Shown here piece after piece: positions 29,861 to 39,832 of a stretch of 64,000 bases of DNA. How positions within the stretch are numbered: position 1 is the stretch's first letter; each line of letters starts with the position of its first letter. Source of the stretch: Bacteroidota bacterium (lineage in GTDB: Bacteria; Bacteroidota; Bacteroidia; CAILMK01; JACPUW01); NCBI GenBank assembly GCA_016192035.1, contig JACPUW010000038.1, positions 1 through 64,000 on the forward strand. The letters are read 5' to 3'. The position numbers were made by a program, and so were the translations under genes. The notes beneath the pieces were generated by a model. The model did no database searches. It saw nothing but the letters and a program-made list of their open reading frames with translations, and was not told where the DNA came from.

Positions 29861-29878
29861 GGTTGTATCCTTAACTTA

Positions 29879-30148
29879 TTACCAACTAGATTTTGTTACC
29901 CCGGGAATTTTGCCCTGAAGGGCCATTTCCCTAAACACCACACGGCAAACTCCAAATTGCCTCATATAACCCTTGGGGCGGCCGGTGAGGGAGCACCTGT
30001 TTTTTGCCCTTACTGGAGACGCGTTCCTGGGCAATTTATCAAGCCCTTCATAGTCGCCCTTGGCTACCAGTTCTGCCCTTTTGGCGGCGAACTTCTCCCT
30101 GAGCTTGGCGCGCTTTTGATCGCGAACGATAATGGATAATCTTGCCAT
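29879..30148 (-). CDS. rpsN: 30S ribosomal protein S14 (zinc-free form)
   Basis: 89 aa, the longer form without the CxxC pairs of zinc-binding S14. Conserved end: [18 protein letters not shown] followed by [19 protein letters not shown]14 lies in the 30S head and contacts 16S helices near the A site. 18 nt from rpsH, 3 nt after rplE. Confidence 0.98.
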   Translation of the reverse strand: MARLSIIVRDQKRAKLREKFAAKRAELVAKGDYEGLDKLPRNASPVRAKNRCSLTGRPKGYMRQFGVCRVVFREMALQGKIPGVTKSSW

Positions 30149-30151
30149 ATT

Positions 30152-30712
30152 CTAGTTGTTATCGGTTTCTTTGGTTCTAAAGGGTAGCCCCAGTCCTTTG
30201 AGCAGGGCAAGAGCCTCCCGGTCGTTGGCAGCAGTGGTTACGAAAGTGACATCCATACCGGTTATCCGGTTGATTTTATCGATGTTGATTTCTGGGAAAA
30301 TGATTTGTTCCTTGATGCCCAGGGTATAGTTGCCACGGCCATCAAAACCCTTGTCGCTTATACCCCTAAAGTCACGCACACGGGGCAGTGCAATGGCCAC
30401 AAACCGCTCCAGGAATTCAAACATTCGGTCGCCGCGTAGGGTTACCTTCACTCCTATGGGCATTCCCTCCCGCAACTTGAAGTTGGCCACCGACTTTTTG
30501 GCCAAAGTGGGCACGGCGGCCTGTCCGGCTATGGTTGACATTTCAACCACGGCAGCGTCTATGAGCTTCTTGTCAGATACGGCAGCGCCTACTCCCTGGT
30601 TCAGCACAATTTTCTGCAAACGGGGAATCTGCATGACATTTTTCAGGCCCAGTTCCTCTCGCAACTGAGGGGCCAGTTTGTCATTATAAAATGTTTTTAA
30701 ATTGGGTGTCAT
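30152..30712 (-). CDS. rplE: 50S ribosomal protein L5
   Basis: 186 aa from the ATG at 30712 ([20 protein letters not shown]); a frame extending 21 codons further overlaps rplX and is rejected. Conserved [39 protein letters not shown] and [15 protein letters not shown]5 binds 5S rRNA and forms the B1b bridge with S13. Confidence 0.97.
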   Translation of the reverse strand: MTPNLKTFYNDKLAPQLREELGLKNVMQIPRLQKIVLNQGVGAAVSDKKLIDAAVVEMSTIAGQAAVPTLAKKSVANFKLREGMPIGVKVTLRGDRMFEFLERFVAIALPRVRDFRGISDKGFDGRGNYTLGIKEQIIFPEINIDKINRITGMDVTFVTTAANDREALALLKGLGLPFRTKETDNN

Positions 30713-30716
30713 TGTC

Positions 30717-31034
30717 TTAATCAATGAATTTTCCGGATTTCTTTGAATATCGCTTGAGCTTTCCGTGCTCGTCAAGCTTGCGGCCTATGCGGGTGGGGTT
30801 TCCATCTCCGTCTATTACCATAAGTTTTGAGGCCGGTATGGGGGCTTCCCTGCGCTCTATGCCACCGGTAGTGTTACCTGCGGTGGGCTTGCGGTGTTTT
30901 ACCTTGATATTGGCTCCTTCCACTATGGCGACGCCATCCTTTGGCATCACGGTAAGCACTTCACCAATAACCCCTTTGGAGTTGCCGGACAGCACCTTTA
31001 CCTTATCGCCTTTTTTTATGTGCAGCTTTGTCAT
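30717..31034 (-). CDS. rplX: 50S ribosomal protein L24
   Basis: 105 aa from the ATG at 31034 ([20 protein letters not shown]), where the KOW domain begins; the frame upstream of it overlaps rplN and has no family sequence. Continues [20 protein letters not shown] and a C-terminal [16 protein letters not shown]24 is one of the first proteins in 50S assembly and lies at the tunnel exit. Confidence 0.97.
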   Translation of the reverse strand: MTKLHIKKGDKVKVLSGNSKGVIGEVLTVMPKDGVAIVEGANIKVKHRKPTAGNTTGGIERREAPIPASKLMVIDGDGNPTRIGRKLDEHGKLKRYSKKSGKFID

Positions 31035-31047
31035 TATCTTAGGTAGG

Positions 31048-31416
31048 TTAAAGCACCTCGGGTGCAAGTGAAACAATCTTCATGAACCGCTTGTCACGCA
31101 GCTCCCTGGCCACTGGGCCAAAAATTCGGGAAGCCCTGGGTTCGTCTTGGTTGTTGATGAGCACACAGGCATTTTCGTCAAAGCGGATGTAGGAACCGTC
31201 TTTGCGCCTGTACTCCTTTTTGGTTCTCACCACCACGGCTTTAGATACAGAACCTTTTTTCATGCCACCACTGGGCATGGCATCTTTTACCGATACCACT
31301 ATCTTGTCGCCCACAGAGGCATATCGCCGCTTGGTACCTCCGAGCACCCTTATGCAGAGCACTTCTTTGGCACCGCTGTTGTCGGCTACTTTTAATCTTG
31401 TTTCTTGCTGTATCAT
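31048..31416 (-). CDS. rplN: 50S ribosomal protein L14
   Basis: 122 aa. [20 protein letters not shown] with CIRVLGGT, then [20 protein letters not shown] and [21 protein letters not shown]14 forms bridge B8 with 16S helix 14 and is also where RsfS silences idle 50S subunits. 1 nt from rpsQ. Confidence 0.98.
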   Translation of the reverse strand: MIQQETRLKVADNSGAKEVLCIRVLGGTKRRYASVGDKIVVSVKDAMPSGGMKKGSVSKAVVVRTKKEYRRKDGSYIRFDENACVLINNQDEPRASRIFGPVARELRDKRFMKIVSLAPEVL

Positions 31417-31417
31417 A

Positions 31418-31675
31418 CTACTTTGCCTTTTCTACGATTCGTACCAATCTCCATCGCTTGGTTTTGCTCAGCGGACGGGTTTCCATCAGTTCCACCACAT
31501 CGCCTTCGCCGCACTCGTTGTTTTCATCGTGGGCCACGTACTTCTTTGTTTTCTTCACAAACTTTCCGTACAGGGGGTGCTTTACCTTCCTTTCTATGGA
31601 CACCACAATGGATTTGTCCATTTTGTTGCTGGTAACCTTTCCGATTACCTCTTTGCGTTTATTTCTGTTCTCCAT
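31418..31675 (-). CDS. rpsQ: 30S ribosomal protein S17
   Basis: 85 aa from the ATG at 31675 ([20 protein letters not shown]), which matches the usual Bacteroidota N-terminus. An ATG four codons upstream, right behind the rpmC stop, is also possible. OB fold with [20 protein letters not shown] and [21 protein letters not shown]17 is a primary binder of 16S helices 7 and 11. Confidence 0.95.
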   Translation of the reverse strand: MENRNKRKEVIGKVTSNKMDKSIVVSIERKVKHPLYGKFVKKTKKYVAHDENNECGEGDVVELMETRPLSKTKRWRLVRIVEKAK

Positions 31676-31687
31676 GGATGGCATCAT

Positions 31688-31882
31688 TTATTTGGCTAAC
31701 TGCCTGGCGCGTTCCTCGGTCATGAGCCGCGCTATCTTCTTACGGGTGGCACCAAGATTGGCGGGGCTTTCAAGGGGAGTTATGGCGTGCGACAACCGCA
31801 TTTTGGTATAGTTCAGCGATTCCTCGTTGATCAGTTCGGACAACTCCTCGTCGGTAAGCTCCTTTATATTAATAGATTTCAT
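31688..31882 (-). CDS. rpmC: 50S ribosomal protein L29
   Basis: 64 aa, a two-helix hairpin: KELTDEELSELINEESLNYT, then KMRLSHAITPLESPANLGAT and RKKIARLMTEERARQLA. L29 stands beside L23 at the tunnel exit where trigger factor and SRP dock. 20 nt after rplP. Confidence 0.97.
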   Translation of the reverse strand: MKSINIKELTDEELSELINEESLNYTKMRLSHAITPLESPANLGATRKKIARLMTEERARQLAK

Positions 31883-31902
31883 GATTCAAATATTTAGTAT
31901 GG

Positions 31903-32325
31903 CTATGCGACTTCGTAATCGTGACGGATGACAAACTTGGTAACGCAGGGCAGTTTCTGTGCGCCCAGTTCCAGTGCGCGCTTGGCAATGGCTTCGCTGA
32001 CCCCATCTACCTCAAACAGAATGCGGCCTGGCTGCACGGGCGCCACCCAGAATTCTGGGTTACCCTTACCCTTACCCATACGCACCTCGGCGGGTTTCTT
32101 GGTCATGGGCTTATCTGGAAATATCCTGATCCACACTTTGCCTTCCCTTTTCATATATCGGTTAATGGCTATACGGGAGGCTTCAATTTGACGGGAGGTA
32201 AGATGTACCGGCTCCATGGCCTTGATGGCAAAACTGCCAAAAGACACCAGGCTGCCCTTATTGGCTATGCCTTTGAGACGGCCTTTCTGTACTTTTCTTC
32301 TCTTTACTCGTTTTGGTTGCAGCAT
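31903..32325 (-). CDS. rplP: 50S ribosomal protein L16
   Basis: 140 aa. [40 protein letters not shown] and the conserved [19 protein letters not shown], which includes the hydroxylated-arginine loop position of E. coli L16. L16 binds near the A site and organises tRNA accommodation. Confidence 0.98.
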   Translation of the reverse strand: MLQPKRVKRRKVQKGRLKGIANKGSLVSFGSFAIKAMEPVHLTSRQIEASRIAINRYMKREGKVWIRIFPDKPMTKKPAEVRMGKGKGNPEFWVAPVQPGRILFEVDGVSEAIAKRALELGAQKLPCVTKFVIRHDYEVA

Positions 32326-32336
32326 TGCAATTCAAT

Positions 32337-33053
32337 TTATGATTTCCTGTTCCTGCGTTGTGGCCTTTTCGGTGCCCTATCCCTTTTCTCCTCGGTCTTT
32401 ATGCCAAAGTTTAGGGAGAGGTCGCGCTTGCCATATACCGTGCCCTTGCAAATCCAAACCTTTACGCCAATCTTGCCATACACGGTCTGAGCTTCGGCCA
32501 GGGCGTAATCAATGTCTGCCCTAAAGGTGTGCAGCGGTATCCTGCCATCCTTATATGCTTCGGAACGGGCCATTTCAGCACCGCCCAACCGGCCTGAGCA
32601 CTTTATCTTAATACCTTCGGCACCCAAGCGCATGGTAGATGCGATGGCCATTTTCATGGCCCTCCTAAATGATATACGCGCTTCTAATTGGCCTGCTATG
32701 TTTTGCGCTACCAAGTTGGCATCCAATTCGGGGCGCTTTATCTCAAAGATGTTTATCTGTACATCCTTTGACGTGATGTTTTTTAGCTCTTCGCGGAGTT
32801 TGTCCACTTCATTTCCCCCTTTTCCTATCACAATTCCTGGACGGGATGTATGGATGGTTATTGTGACGCGCTTCAGTGTCCTTTCAATGACGATGCGTGC
32901 GATACCCGCCTTTGGTACCCTGGCGTGCACGTACTTCCTTATCTGTTGGTCTTCATAGAGTTTATCGGCAAAATCTTTCTCGCCGTACCAGTTAGACTCC
33001 CATCCTCTGATGTAGCCCAGTCTCAGTGCTATTGGATTTACTTTCTGGCCCAT
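32337..33053 (-). CDS. rpsC: 30S ribosomal protein S3
   Basis: 238 aa. N-terminal type II KH domain with [21 protein letters not shown]-terminal domain with [20 protein letters not shown] and [20 protein letters not shown]3 forms part of the mRNA entry helicase centre with S4 and S5. The tail ends in a basic stretch ([15 protein letters not shown]). 3 nt after rplV. Confidence 0.98.
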   Translation of the reverse strand: MGQKVNPIALRLGYIRGWESNWYGEKDFADKLYEDQQIRKYVHARVPKAGIARIVIERTLKRVTITIHTSRPGIVIGKGGNEVDKLREELKNITSKDVQINIFEIKRPELDANLVAQNIAGQLEARISFRRAMKMAIASTMRLGAEGIKIKCSGRLGGAEMARSEAYKDGRIPLHTFRADIDYALAEAQTVYGKIGVKVWICKGTVYGKRDLSLNFGIKTEEKRDRAPKRPQRRNRKS

Positions 33054-33056
33054 GGG

Positions 33057-33455
33057 TTAGTTATTGTCGTCATTTGGCTGATTGTTCACTGGGTTTTGGC
33101 CGTTACCTACCTGGCTTGTGGAGACCACCACGGTGATGTGGTTAGATCTTTTGCGCACGCGGTGGGCGCGGCCCTGCGGTGCCGGTTGGATACGCTTCAG
33201 GGTTTTGCCTTCGTCCACCATCACGGTTTTTACCACCAGGGTCACCTCATTGATGTCCATATCCTCATTCCGTTGTTCCCAGTTGTTCACTGCCGATTTG
33301 AGGAGTTTTTCCATTTCACCGGCGTAGGCCACCTTCTTGTGGTACTTAAGGATGCTCAGGGCTTCGGTAACGGCTTTGCCGCGCACCAAATCTGCCAAGA
33401 GCCGCATCTTTCTAGCGGGGTAGGGACTGTTTTTAAGTTTGGCTACACTTTCCAT
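33057..33455 (-). CDS. rplV: 50S ribosomal protein L22
   Basis: 132 aa. KLKNSPYPARKMRLLADLVR at the start; the tunnel beta-hairpin includes LKRIQPAPQGRAHRVRKRSN. The hairpin lines the exit tunnel constriction, where macrolide-resistance changes occur in other bacteria. The C-terminus is Asn/Asp/Gln-rich and longer than the core. 3 nt before rpsC. Confidence 0.98.
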   Translation of the reverse strand: MESVAKLKNSPYPARKMRLLADLVRGKAVTEALSILKYHKKVAYAGEMEKLLKSAVNNWEQRNEDMDINEVTLVVKTVMVDEGKTLKRIQPAPQGRAHRVRKRSNHITVVVSTSQVGNGQNPVNNQPNDDNN

Positions 33456-33460
33456 TTCAC

Positions 33461-33730
33461 TTACTTTTTCTTCTTATCGGAGTGTCCCCTGAAATTGCGG
33501 GTAGGCGAAAACTCTCCCAGCTTGTGGCCCACCATGTTTTCGGTGACATACACCGGTATAAACTTGTTGCCATTGTGCACGGCGAAGGTGTGGCCCACAA
33601 ACTGTGGGAATATGGTTGACCTCCTGGACCAGGTTTTAATGACGGATTTTTTGCTTGCTTCCGACATTCTTTCCACTTTCTCCATGAGTTTGAAGTGGAC
33701 GTAGGGGCCTTTTTTTAGCGATCTCGACAT
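33461..33730 (-). CDS. rpsS: 30S ribosomal protein S19
   Basis: 89 aa. [40 protein letters not shown] and [21 protein letters not shown]19 lies in the 30S head with S13 and contacts the A-site finger. 3 nt after rplB, 5 nt before rplV. Confidence 0.98.
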   Translation of the reverse strand: MSRSLKKGPYVHFKLMEKVERMSEASKKSVIKTWSRRSTIFPQFVGHTFAVHNGNKFIPVYVTENMVGHKLGEFSPTRNFRGHSDKKKK

Positions 33731-33733
33731 AGA

Positions 33734-34558
33734 CTATTTTCTTTTCCTATCGATAATAAATTTATTGCTGGCCTTTTTGGGCTTTCTAGTTTTCAATCCC
33801 TTAGAGAACAAGCCTTTGCGCGAACGAGGGTGTCCACCCGAGGCACGGCCTTCGCCACCACCCATGGGGTGGTCCACAGGGTTCATGGCCACACCCCTAA
33901 CCCTAGGCCTGCGGCCCAGCCACCTGTTTCGGCCCGCCTTGCCCAGGACAATCAGGTTATGATTGGAATTTGACACCACGCCCACGGTGGCCATACATTC
34001 TCCAAGTATCATCCTGGTTTCGCCAGATGGCATACGGAGCACCACATACTTGCCTTCACGCGCCACCAACTGGGCTGAGGTACCGGCGCTGCGCACCAAC
34101 ACCCCACCAGCACCTGGATAAAGTTCGATATTGTGAACGGCAGTACCCAAGGGCAGGTTTTTTAGCGGTACGGCATTGCCAATTTCAGGAGCCACATTGT
34201 CACCTGATTCTATTTTTTGGCCTACTTTAACCCCCTCTGGGCAAATGATATATCGTTTTTCACCATCGGCATATTCTACCAATGATATATAGGCTGATCG
34301 GTTGGGGTCATACTCTATGGTCATGACGGTAGCCGCCATACCATGCTTGTTCCGCTTGAAGTCTATGATCCTGTACTTGCGTTTGGAGCCACCTCCGCGT
34401 TGGCGCACCGACATGCGTCCCTGGTTGTTTCTACCGCCTGATTTCTTGAGAGGGGCCGTGAGCCGTTTCTCGGGCGTGTCGGTGGTTATCTCGGCATAGG
34501 TATTGAGTACCGCAAACCTAGAAGCCGGTGTTATTGGTTTTAATCTCTTGAGTGCCAT
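33734..34558 (-). CDS. rplB: 50S ribosomal protein L2
   Basis: 274 aa. [20 protein letters not shown] near the N-terminus, and the conserved loop [20 protein letters not shown] whose His lies close to the peptidyl-transferase centre. Basic C-terminal [21 protein letters not shown]2 is a primary 23S binder and holds the subunits together at bridge B7b. Confidence 0.98.
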   Translation of the reverse strand: MALKRLKPITPASRFAVLNTYAEITTDTPEKRLTAPLKKSGGRNNQGRMSVRQRGGGSKRKYRIIDFKRNKHGMAATVMTIEYDPNRSAYISLVEYADGEKRYIICPEGVKVGQKIESGDNVAPEIGNAVPLKNLPLGTAVHNIELYPGAGGVLVRSAGTSAQLVAREGKYVVLRMPSGETRMILGECMATVGVVSNSNHNLIVLGKAGRNRWLGRRPRVRGVAMNPVDHPMGGGEGRASGGHPRSRKGLFSKGLKTRKPKKASNKFIIDRKRK

Positions 34559-34561
34559 TGC

Positions 34562-34855
34562 TTATATATTGCTGTAAAAGTCTATGCTACCATCATCGAG
34601 CAGGGTAACAACCGCCTTTTTGTAAGCCGCTGTTTTACCTTGAATGATTCCTTTTTTGGTGTAGCGCGTTTTTTTGGTGCCACCATATATCATGGTGCGC
34701 ACGGCGTTTACCTTCACGTTAAAAACCTTTTCTATTTCGGCCCTGATGTCGTCTTTGGTAGCCTTTCGGTCCACTATGAAGGTGTATTGCTTCAATTTGT
34801 CGGCTAGCGCATTGTATTTCTCAGATAGCAATGGCCTTTTTAGGATTTCTTTCAT
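34562..34855 (-). CDS. rplW: 50S ribosomal protein L23
   Basis: 97 aa. KRPLLSEKYNALADKLKQYT, FIVDRKATKDDIRAEIEKVF and VNAVRTMIYGGTKKTRYTKK. L23 sits at the tunnel exit and is the docking site for trigger factor and SRP. 6 nt after rplD. Confidence 0.98.
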   Translation of the reverse strand: MKEILKRPLLSEKYNALADKLKQYTFIVDRKATKDDIRAEIEKVFNVKVNAVRTMIYGGTKKTRYTKKGIIQGKTAAYKKAVVTLLDDGSIDFYSNI

Positions 34856-34861
34856 GGTCGA

Positions 34862-35491
34862 TTAGTTTTCTTGGGTAGGTTGAAAATGGGCCATCACCCC
34901 CTCAGAAATCACGAGGACCTGGTTGTCCAAGATGTCGTAGGTATTGATGTTGCTGGCTAGGATCACCTTGGCCTTGGGCAAATTCCTTGATGCGAGGAAT
35001 ACGTTATCGCTCTCTTCCACACGCAAGTGTAGGGATTTAACTTCCTGTATATTCAGGTTTTTGAGAAATCCCAGGTACTGCTTGGTCTTTGGTGCGTCAA
35101 AACTGAAATCTTCTACCACATAAATGGCATTTTCACGGGCCTTATAAGAAAGGGCTGACACCCTGGCCAAAGCCTTCACCTTTTTGTTGACTTTGATATC
35201 ATAGTTGCGCGGCCTAGGGCCAAAAATGCGTCCACCACCGGTGAACAAAGGGCTTTTGATACTACCGGCACGGGCAGTACCGGTACCCTTTTGGCGCTTG
35301 AGCTTGCGGGTGGAACCCGATACTTCGTTGCGCTCTTTTGACTTGTGGGTGCCTTGCCGCTGCGCAGCCAAGTACCGCTTCACATCCAGATATATGGCGT
35401 GGTCATTGGGCTCTACCTCAAAGATATCGCCCGGCAACTGCACCTTTCGTCCAGTTGGTTGACCTTCAATATTTAATACGTCGAGTTCCAT
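34862..35491 (-). CDS. rplD: 50S ribosomal protein L4
   Basis: 209 aa. The extended tunnel loop includes the basic stretch around [20 protein letters not shown], followed by [21 protein letters not shown]4 lines the exit tunnel opposite L22. Its start codon overlaps the rplC stop by 1 nt. In enterobacteria L4 represses the S10 operon through a leader; no such leader is evident in the 11-nt rpsJ-rplC gap. Confidence 0.98.
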   Translation of the reverse strand: MELDVLNIEGQPTGRKVQLPGDIFEVEPNDHAIYLDVKRYLAAQRQGTHKSKERNEVSGSTRKLKRQKGTGTARAGSIKSPLFTGGGRIFGPRPRNYDIKVNKKVKALARVSALSYKARENAIYVVEDFSFDAPKTKQYLGFLKNLNIQEVKSLHLRVEESDNVFLASRNLPKAKVILASNINTYDILDNQVLVISEGVMAHFQPTQEN

Positions 35492-36108
35492 TACTTCTCA
35501 ATAATTACGTTGCTTCCAATATGGCCTGGAACCGCGCCCTTAATGAGCATAAGGTTCTTTTCAGGATAAATCTTTACCACCCTCAAGTTGAAAATCATGC
35601 GCTGGGCGTTGCCCGTACGGCCACCCATGCGCATACCCTTGAATACGCGCGAAGGGGTTGAACACGCACCAATTGAACCCGGAGCGCGCAGTCGGTTGTG
35701 CTGGCCGTGGGTGGCTTGGCCTACCCCACCAAACCCGTGTCGCTTTACCACGCCCTGGAAACCCTTGCCCTTGGTAGTACCGGTTACCTCTACTAAATCA
35801 CCTTCCTTAAAGAGCGAGACATTGAGCATGTCACCCACCTTGTAAGAGGCATCAAACTCCTTGAACTCTTTTAGTTCGCGCATAGGCTTGAGGCCGGCTT
35901 TGGCAAACTGTCCTATTTGCGGCTTTGCCAAGTGCTTTTCTTTGGCTTCGCCGAATCCCAATTGAATGGCTTCGTAACCATCTACCTCCGAAGTTCTCAC
36001 TTGAGTAACATAGCAAGGACCTACTTGCAACACTGTGCAAGCCACATTTTTGCCGGTTTGGTCAAAAATGCTGGTCATTCCGATTTTCTTTCCTATTAGG
36101 CCAGACAT
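35491..36108 (-). CDS. rplC: 50S ribosomal protein L3
   Basis: 205 aa. [40 protein letters not shown] and the central extension [20 protein letters not shown] that reaches toward the peptidyl-transferase centre. The Gln methylated in E. coli L3 is not present in that loop (ACST instead), consistent with no PrmB-type modification at that spot. Confidence 0.98.
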   Translation of the reverse strand: MSGLIGKKIGMTSIFDQTGKNVACTVLQVGPCYVTQVRTSEVDGYEAIQLGFGEAKEKHLAKPQIGQFAKAGLKPMRELKEFKEFDASYKVGDMLNVSLFKEGDLVEVTGTTKGKGFQGVVKRHGFGGVGQATHGQHNRLRAPGSIGACSTPSRVFKGMRMGGRTGNAQRMIFNLRVVKIYPEKNLMLIKGAVPGHIGSNVIIEK

Positions 36109-36119
36109 ATCCTTGTGTT

Positions 36120-36425
36120 TTAAACTTTTATTTCTACATCAACACCGCTTGGCAACTCCAGTTTCATCAATGCATCGACTGTTTTAGAGCTGCTGCTGTA
36201 AATGTCAATCAAGCGCTTGTGGGCGCAGAGTTGAAACTGCTCCCTGGCTTCCTTATTTACGTGAGGAGACCTAAGTACGGTAAAGATTTTCTTGCGTGTG
36301 GGAAGCGGTATAGGGCCGCTCACCACTGCCCCGGTGGACTTTACTGTCTTCACGATTTTCTCTGCCGACTTGTCAACCAAGTGGTGATCGTAAGACTTGA
36401 GCTTTATACGTATTTTTTGCGCCAT
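36120..36425 (-). CDS. rpsJ: 30S ribosomal protein S10
   Basis: 101 aa. [20 protein letters not shown] and [20 protein letters not shown], ending [20 protein letters not shown]10 (NusE) is both a 30S head protein and, with NusB and NusG, part of antitermination complexes. It begins the S10 block, 4 nt after fusA. Confidence 0.98.
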   Translation of the reverse strand: MAQKIRIKLKSYDHHLVDKSAEKIVKTVKSTGAVVSGPIPLPTRKKIFTVLRSPHVNKEAREQFQLCAHKRLIDIYSSSSKTVDALMKLELPSGVDVEIKV

Positions 36426-36429
36426 TGAA

Positions 36430-38559
36430 TTACGCTTTTACGCCTTTTACTTTGTTGATGATATCGATTTCTATGTTCTGGGGCACGAAATCGTACTCCA
36501 AAAATTCCATGGTAGAAGTAGCCCGTCCTGAGGTGATTGTCCGCAGCGAGGTCACATAGCCAAACATTTCAGATAGGGGCACCTTGGCCTTTACCACCTG
36601 TGCTTCGCCCCTTGTGTCCACGCCTTGGAGCTGTCCCCTTCGGCGGTTTAGGTCGCCCATCACATCGCCCATGTTCTCTTCGGGCGTAATTACCTCCAGT
36701 TTCATGATGGGTTCCATGATCTTAGGCCTGCAGTTTTTGGCAGCGGCGCGGAAACCTTCCTTGGCGCACAATTCAAATGCAATCGGTTTGGAGTCCACGG
36801 CGTGCATGCCACCGTCAAACACGCGCACCCTCATGCTCTCTATAGGGTAGTTGGCCAGAATGCCATTTCCCATCATGGCCTTAAATCCATCCTTGATGGG
36901 TTTTATATAGTTCTTGTCAATGGCACCACCAACTACTTCCCATACAAACTGGATTTTCTCTTTGCCGCTTTTAAACTCATCGGTTTGCAGGAATTCTGGA
37001 TCTACAGGGCCCAGTTCAAATTCCATTTCGGCAAATAGACCGGAACCACCGGTTTGCTTCTTAAGTCGCTCGCGGTGCTTGGTAGTGGCAGTAAGTGCTT
37101 CTTTGTAGGCCACTTGTGGTTCACCTTGGTTGCACTCTACCTTGAATTCCCTTCTCAGTCGGTCCACTATAATATCTAGGTGGAGCTCACCCATACCCTG
37201 AATGATGGTTTGGTTAGAGTCCTCATCGGTATGCACCTTAAAGGTTGGGTCTTCTTCGGCCAGCTTGGCCAATGCCATACCCAGCTTGTCCATGTCCTTT
37301 TGGGTTTTGGGCTCTATGGCAATGGCAATTACCGGATCAGGGAATACCATGCTTTCCAGCACGATAGGTGATTTCTCATCGCAAAGCGTATCACCTGTTT
37401 TAATATCCTTAAATCCCACGGCAGCCGCTATGTCACCAGCTTCTACCCGGTCTATGGGGTTCTGCTTGTTGGAGTGCATTTGGAAAATGCGGCTAATCCT
37501 TTCCTTTCTGCCCGTACGGGTATTCAGTACATATGAACCTGCATCGAGTGCTCCAGAATAGACCCTAAAAAAGCACAGTCGGCCAACAAAAGGGTCGGTG
37601 GCAATTTTAAAGGCAAGCGCGGTAAAAGGCTCATCGGTTGACGGCTTACGCTTCACTTCCAGTTCGGTATCGGGGTTTGTGCCAATGATGCTTTCCTTGT
37701 CTTCAGGTGAAGGCAAGAAGGAGCACACTCCATCCAATACGGCCTGTACACCCTTGTTTTTGAATGCCGAACCGCAGAACATGGGCACCACTTTCATGGC
37801 CACCACGGCTTTACGCACGGCAGCGATGATTTCCATTTCCGAAATGGAGTCTGGGTCGTCAAAGAACTTCTCCAGCAGGGTATCATCAAACTCAGCTACC
37901 TGTTCCAACATTTTGGCACGGTAGGTATTGGTTTCTTCCAAGAGGTCAGCGGGAATGGGTATCTCTTTGTATGTCATACCCATATCATCATCATTCCAAA
38001 TTACGGCTTTGTTGGTGATCAAATCGACTACCCCCTTAAACTGGTCTTCATTACCTATGGGTATCTGCATAACCAAAGGGGTAGAACCCAACATGGTTTT
38101 CACTTGGCTAACTACGTTGAAGTAGTCAGCCCCTTGTCTGTCCATTTTGTTCACAAAACCAAGACGGGCCACATTGTAGTTATCGGCCAGGCGCCAGTTG
38201 GTTTCTGACTGTGGCTCCACGCCATCTACGGCACTAAACAAAAACACTAGGCCATCAAGTACCCGGAGGGATCGGTTTACCTCCACGGTAAAATCCACGT
38301 GGCCTGGAGTGTCAATAATATTAATGGTATAAGGCTTATTCTTCCAGGTCCAAGAGCACCTGGTAGCGGCAGAGGTAATGGTGATACCCCTTTCCTGCTC
38401 CTGCTCCATCCAGTCCATGGTAGCGCCCCCATCATGCACCTCACCTATTTTATAGTTGATGCCCGTGTAATACAACACCCTTTCGGTAGTAGTGGTCTTG
38501 CCGGCATCAATGTGTGCGGCAATACCAATATTTCTTGTATAGCTAAGGTCTTTACCCAT
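36430..38559 (-). CDS. fusA: Elongation factor G
   Basis: 709 aa, full length. G domain: [55 protein letters not shown] and [12 protein letters not shown]. Domains III-V continue through [20 protein letters not shown] and end [20 protein letters not shown]. It drives translocation by GTP hydrolysis and recycles ribosomes with RRF. fusA lies between rpsG (3 nt) and rpsJ (4 nt); unlike in E. coli, tuf is not here but upstream of secE. Confidence 0.98.
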   Translation of the reverse strand: MGKDLSYTRNIGIAAHIDAGKTTTTERVLYYTGINYKIGEVHDGGATMDWMEQEQERGITITSAATRCSWTWKNKPYTINIIDTPGHVDFTVEVNRSLRVLDGLVFLFSAVDGVEPQSETNWRLADNYNVARLGFVNKMDRQGADYFNVVSQVKTMLGSTPLVMQIPIGNEDQFKGVVDLITNKAVIWNDDDMGMTYKEIPIPADLLEETNTYRAKMLEQVAEFDDTLLEKFFDDPDSISEMEIIAAVRKAVVAMKVVPMFCGSAFKNKGVQAVLDGVCSFLPSPEDKESIIGTNPDTELEVKRKPSTDEPFTALAFKIATDPFVGRLCFFRVYSGALDAGSYVLNTRTGRKERISRIFQMHSNKQNPIDRVEAGDIAAAVGFKDIKTGDTLCDEKSPIVLESMVFPDPVIAIAIEPKTQKDMDKLGMALAKLAEEDPTFKVHTDEDSNQTIIQGMGELHLDIIVDRLRREFKVECNQGEPQVAYKEALTATTKHRERLKKQTGGSGLFAEMEFELGPVDPEFLQTDEFKSGKEKIQFVWEVVGGAIDKNYIKPIKDGFKAMMGNGILANYPIESMRVRVFDGGMHAVDSKPIAFELCAKEGFRAAAKNCRPKIMEPIMKLEVITPEENMGDVMGDLNRRRGQLQGVDTRGEAQVVKAKVPLSEMFGYVTSLRTITSGRATSTMEFLEYDFVPQNIEIDIINKVKGVKA

Positions 38560-38562
38560 TAT

Positions 38563-39030
38563 TTATGATCTGAAATGTGAGAAGGCTTTGTTTGCTTCGG
38601 CCATTTTATGAGTGTCTTCCCGCTTCTTGAAAGCCGAGCCTTCGCCGTTGGACGCAGCCAACACCTCAGCTGCGAGTTTTTCTGACATGGAGCGTCCGGA
38701 GCGTTTGCGCGAGTACCCTATTAACCACTTCATACCCAATGAAGTGCGTCTGTTAGGCATAATTTCGGTAGGAATTTGAAAAGTAGCGCCACCTACCCTT
38801 TTACTTTTTACTTCCACGGCGGGTGTCACATTGGCCAGGGCCTTTTTCCAAACTTCCAGTCCGTTTTCGCCGGTTTTTTGTTCCACTATTTCAAGGGCCC
38901 CATATACTATGGAGAAGGCCACGCTCTTTTTGCCTGCGTACATCATATTGTTCACGAACTTCATGAGCAGTTCGTCGCCGTACTTGGGATCGGGGAGTAG
39001 GTTGTGCTTTTTAGCTACTGATTTGCGCAT
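38563..39030 (-). CDS. rpsG: 30S ribosomal protein S7
   Basis: 155 aa. LLPDPKYGDELLMKFVNNMM, YAGKKSVAFSIVYGALEIVE, VGGATFQIPTEIMPNRRTSL. S7 organises the 3' major domain of 16S rRNA and contacts E-site tRNA. 2 nt after rpsL and 3 nt before fusA. Confidence 0.98.
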   Translation of the reverse strand: MRKSVAKKHNLLPDPKYGDELLMKFVNNMMYAGKKSVAFSIVYGALEIVEQKTGENGLEVWKKALANVTPAVEVKSKRVGGATFQIPTEIMPNRRTSLGMKWLIGYSRKRSGRSMSEKLAAEVLAASNGEGSAFKKREDTHKMAEANKAFSHFRS

Positions 39031-39032
39031 GG

Positions 39033-39416
39033 CTACTTGGTTTTGGCTTTTGGTCTTTTAGTTCCGTACTTGCTCCTACCCTGTTTTCTGCCGTCAACAC
39101 CGGCGGTGTCAAGGGCACCCCGCACTATGTGGTAACGCACACCGGGAAGGTCTTTAACCCTACCCCCGCGCACCAGCACAATGGAGTGTTCCTGTAGGTT
39201 GTGTCCTTCGCCGGGTATGTACACGTTGACTTCCTTTTGGTTAGTAAGCCTTACCCTAGCCACTTTGCGCAATGCTGAGTTGGGCTTTTTGGGGGTTGTG
39301 GTATATACCCTAGTACAAACACCCCGTCGCTGGGGGCTGGAATTGAGGGCAGGTGACTTACTTTTTTTGGTCATCTGCCGCCTTCCTTTTCTAACTAATT
39401 GCTGTATAGTAGGCAT
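39033..39416 (-). CDS. rpsL: 30S ribosomal protein S12
   Basis: 127 aa. [20 protein letters not shown], then [20 protein letters not shown] and [20 protein letters not shown]. Both lysines that mutate in streptomycin-resistant strains of other bacteria (in PKKPNS and RVKDLPG) are unchanged. S12 lies at the decoding centre. It is the first gene of the long ribosomal transcript, with a TAnnTTTG element 32 nt upstream. Confidence 0.98.
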   Translation of the reverse strand: MPTIQQLVRKGRRQMTKKSKSPALNSSPQRRGVCTRVYTTTPKKPNSALRKVARVRLTNQKEVNVYIPGEGHNLQEHSIVLVRGGRVKDLPGVRYHIVRGALDTAGVDGRKQGRSKYGTKRPKAKTK

Positions 39417-39447
39417 AAAGACTGAATCCTTCTTGAAATTGGGTTTG

Positions 39448-39455
39448 CAAAAGTA
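39448..39455 (-). promoter_or_regulatory. Candidate -7 element for the str-S10-spc-alpha transcript
   Basis: The minus strand reads TACTTTTG, an exact TAnnTTTG match, 31 nt upstream of the rpsL start at 39416. A clean -33 TTG at the usual spacing is not evident. This would drive all genes from rpsL to rplQ. Confidence 0.6.
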
Positions 39456-39508
39456 GGAGTTATATTCCTACCACCACATGATTAAGAAAATATTTTTTTT
39501 AACACCAA

Positions 39509-39826
39509 TCAGGCCTCCGGCAGAGGGCCGCCGAAGTTCATGGGAATGCCCTCAAAATGACCTGCATTGTCGTCTATTTCACCGTGCTGTGCTTCAAATC
39601 TATTGATATTGTCCCTCAGCGCCTTAAGCAGTCTTTTGGCGTGTTGGGGCGTAAGTATGATCCGCGATTTGACCTTAGCCTGGGGTACCCCAGGCATGAT
39701 GCGCACAAAATCCACGATAAACTCGGAATTGGAATGGGTGATGATGGCCAGGTTGGAGTAAATCCCCTCGGCCACTTGGTCGGTGAGTTCTATGTTGATC
39801 TGGCCGTCCTTCTTTTGTTCGTCCAT
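39509..39826 (-). CDS. DUF3467 protein
   Basis: 105 aa. IELTDQVAEGIYSNLAIITH, SNSEFIVDFVRIMPGVPQAK and LTPQHAKRLLKALRDNINRF match the DUF3467 family as I know it. The family is small, cytosolic and of unknown role, and in Bacteroidota it commonly sits right behind rpoC, as here (6-nt gap). That fixed position suggests a link to transcription or to expression of rpoBC, but nothing is established. It ends the rpoBC transcript. Confidence 0.85.
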   Translation of the reverse strand: MDEQKKDGQINIELTDQVAEGIYSNLAIITHSNSEFIVDFVRIMPGVPQAKVKSRIILTPQHAKRLLKALRDNINRFEAQHGEIDDNAGHFEGIPMNFGGPLPEA

Positions 39827-39832
39827 GGTAGT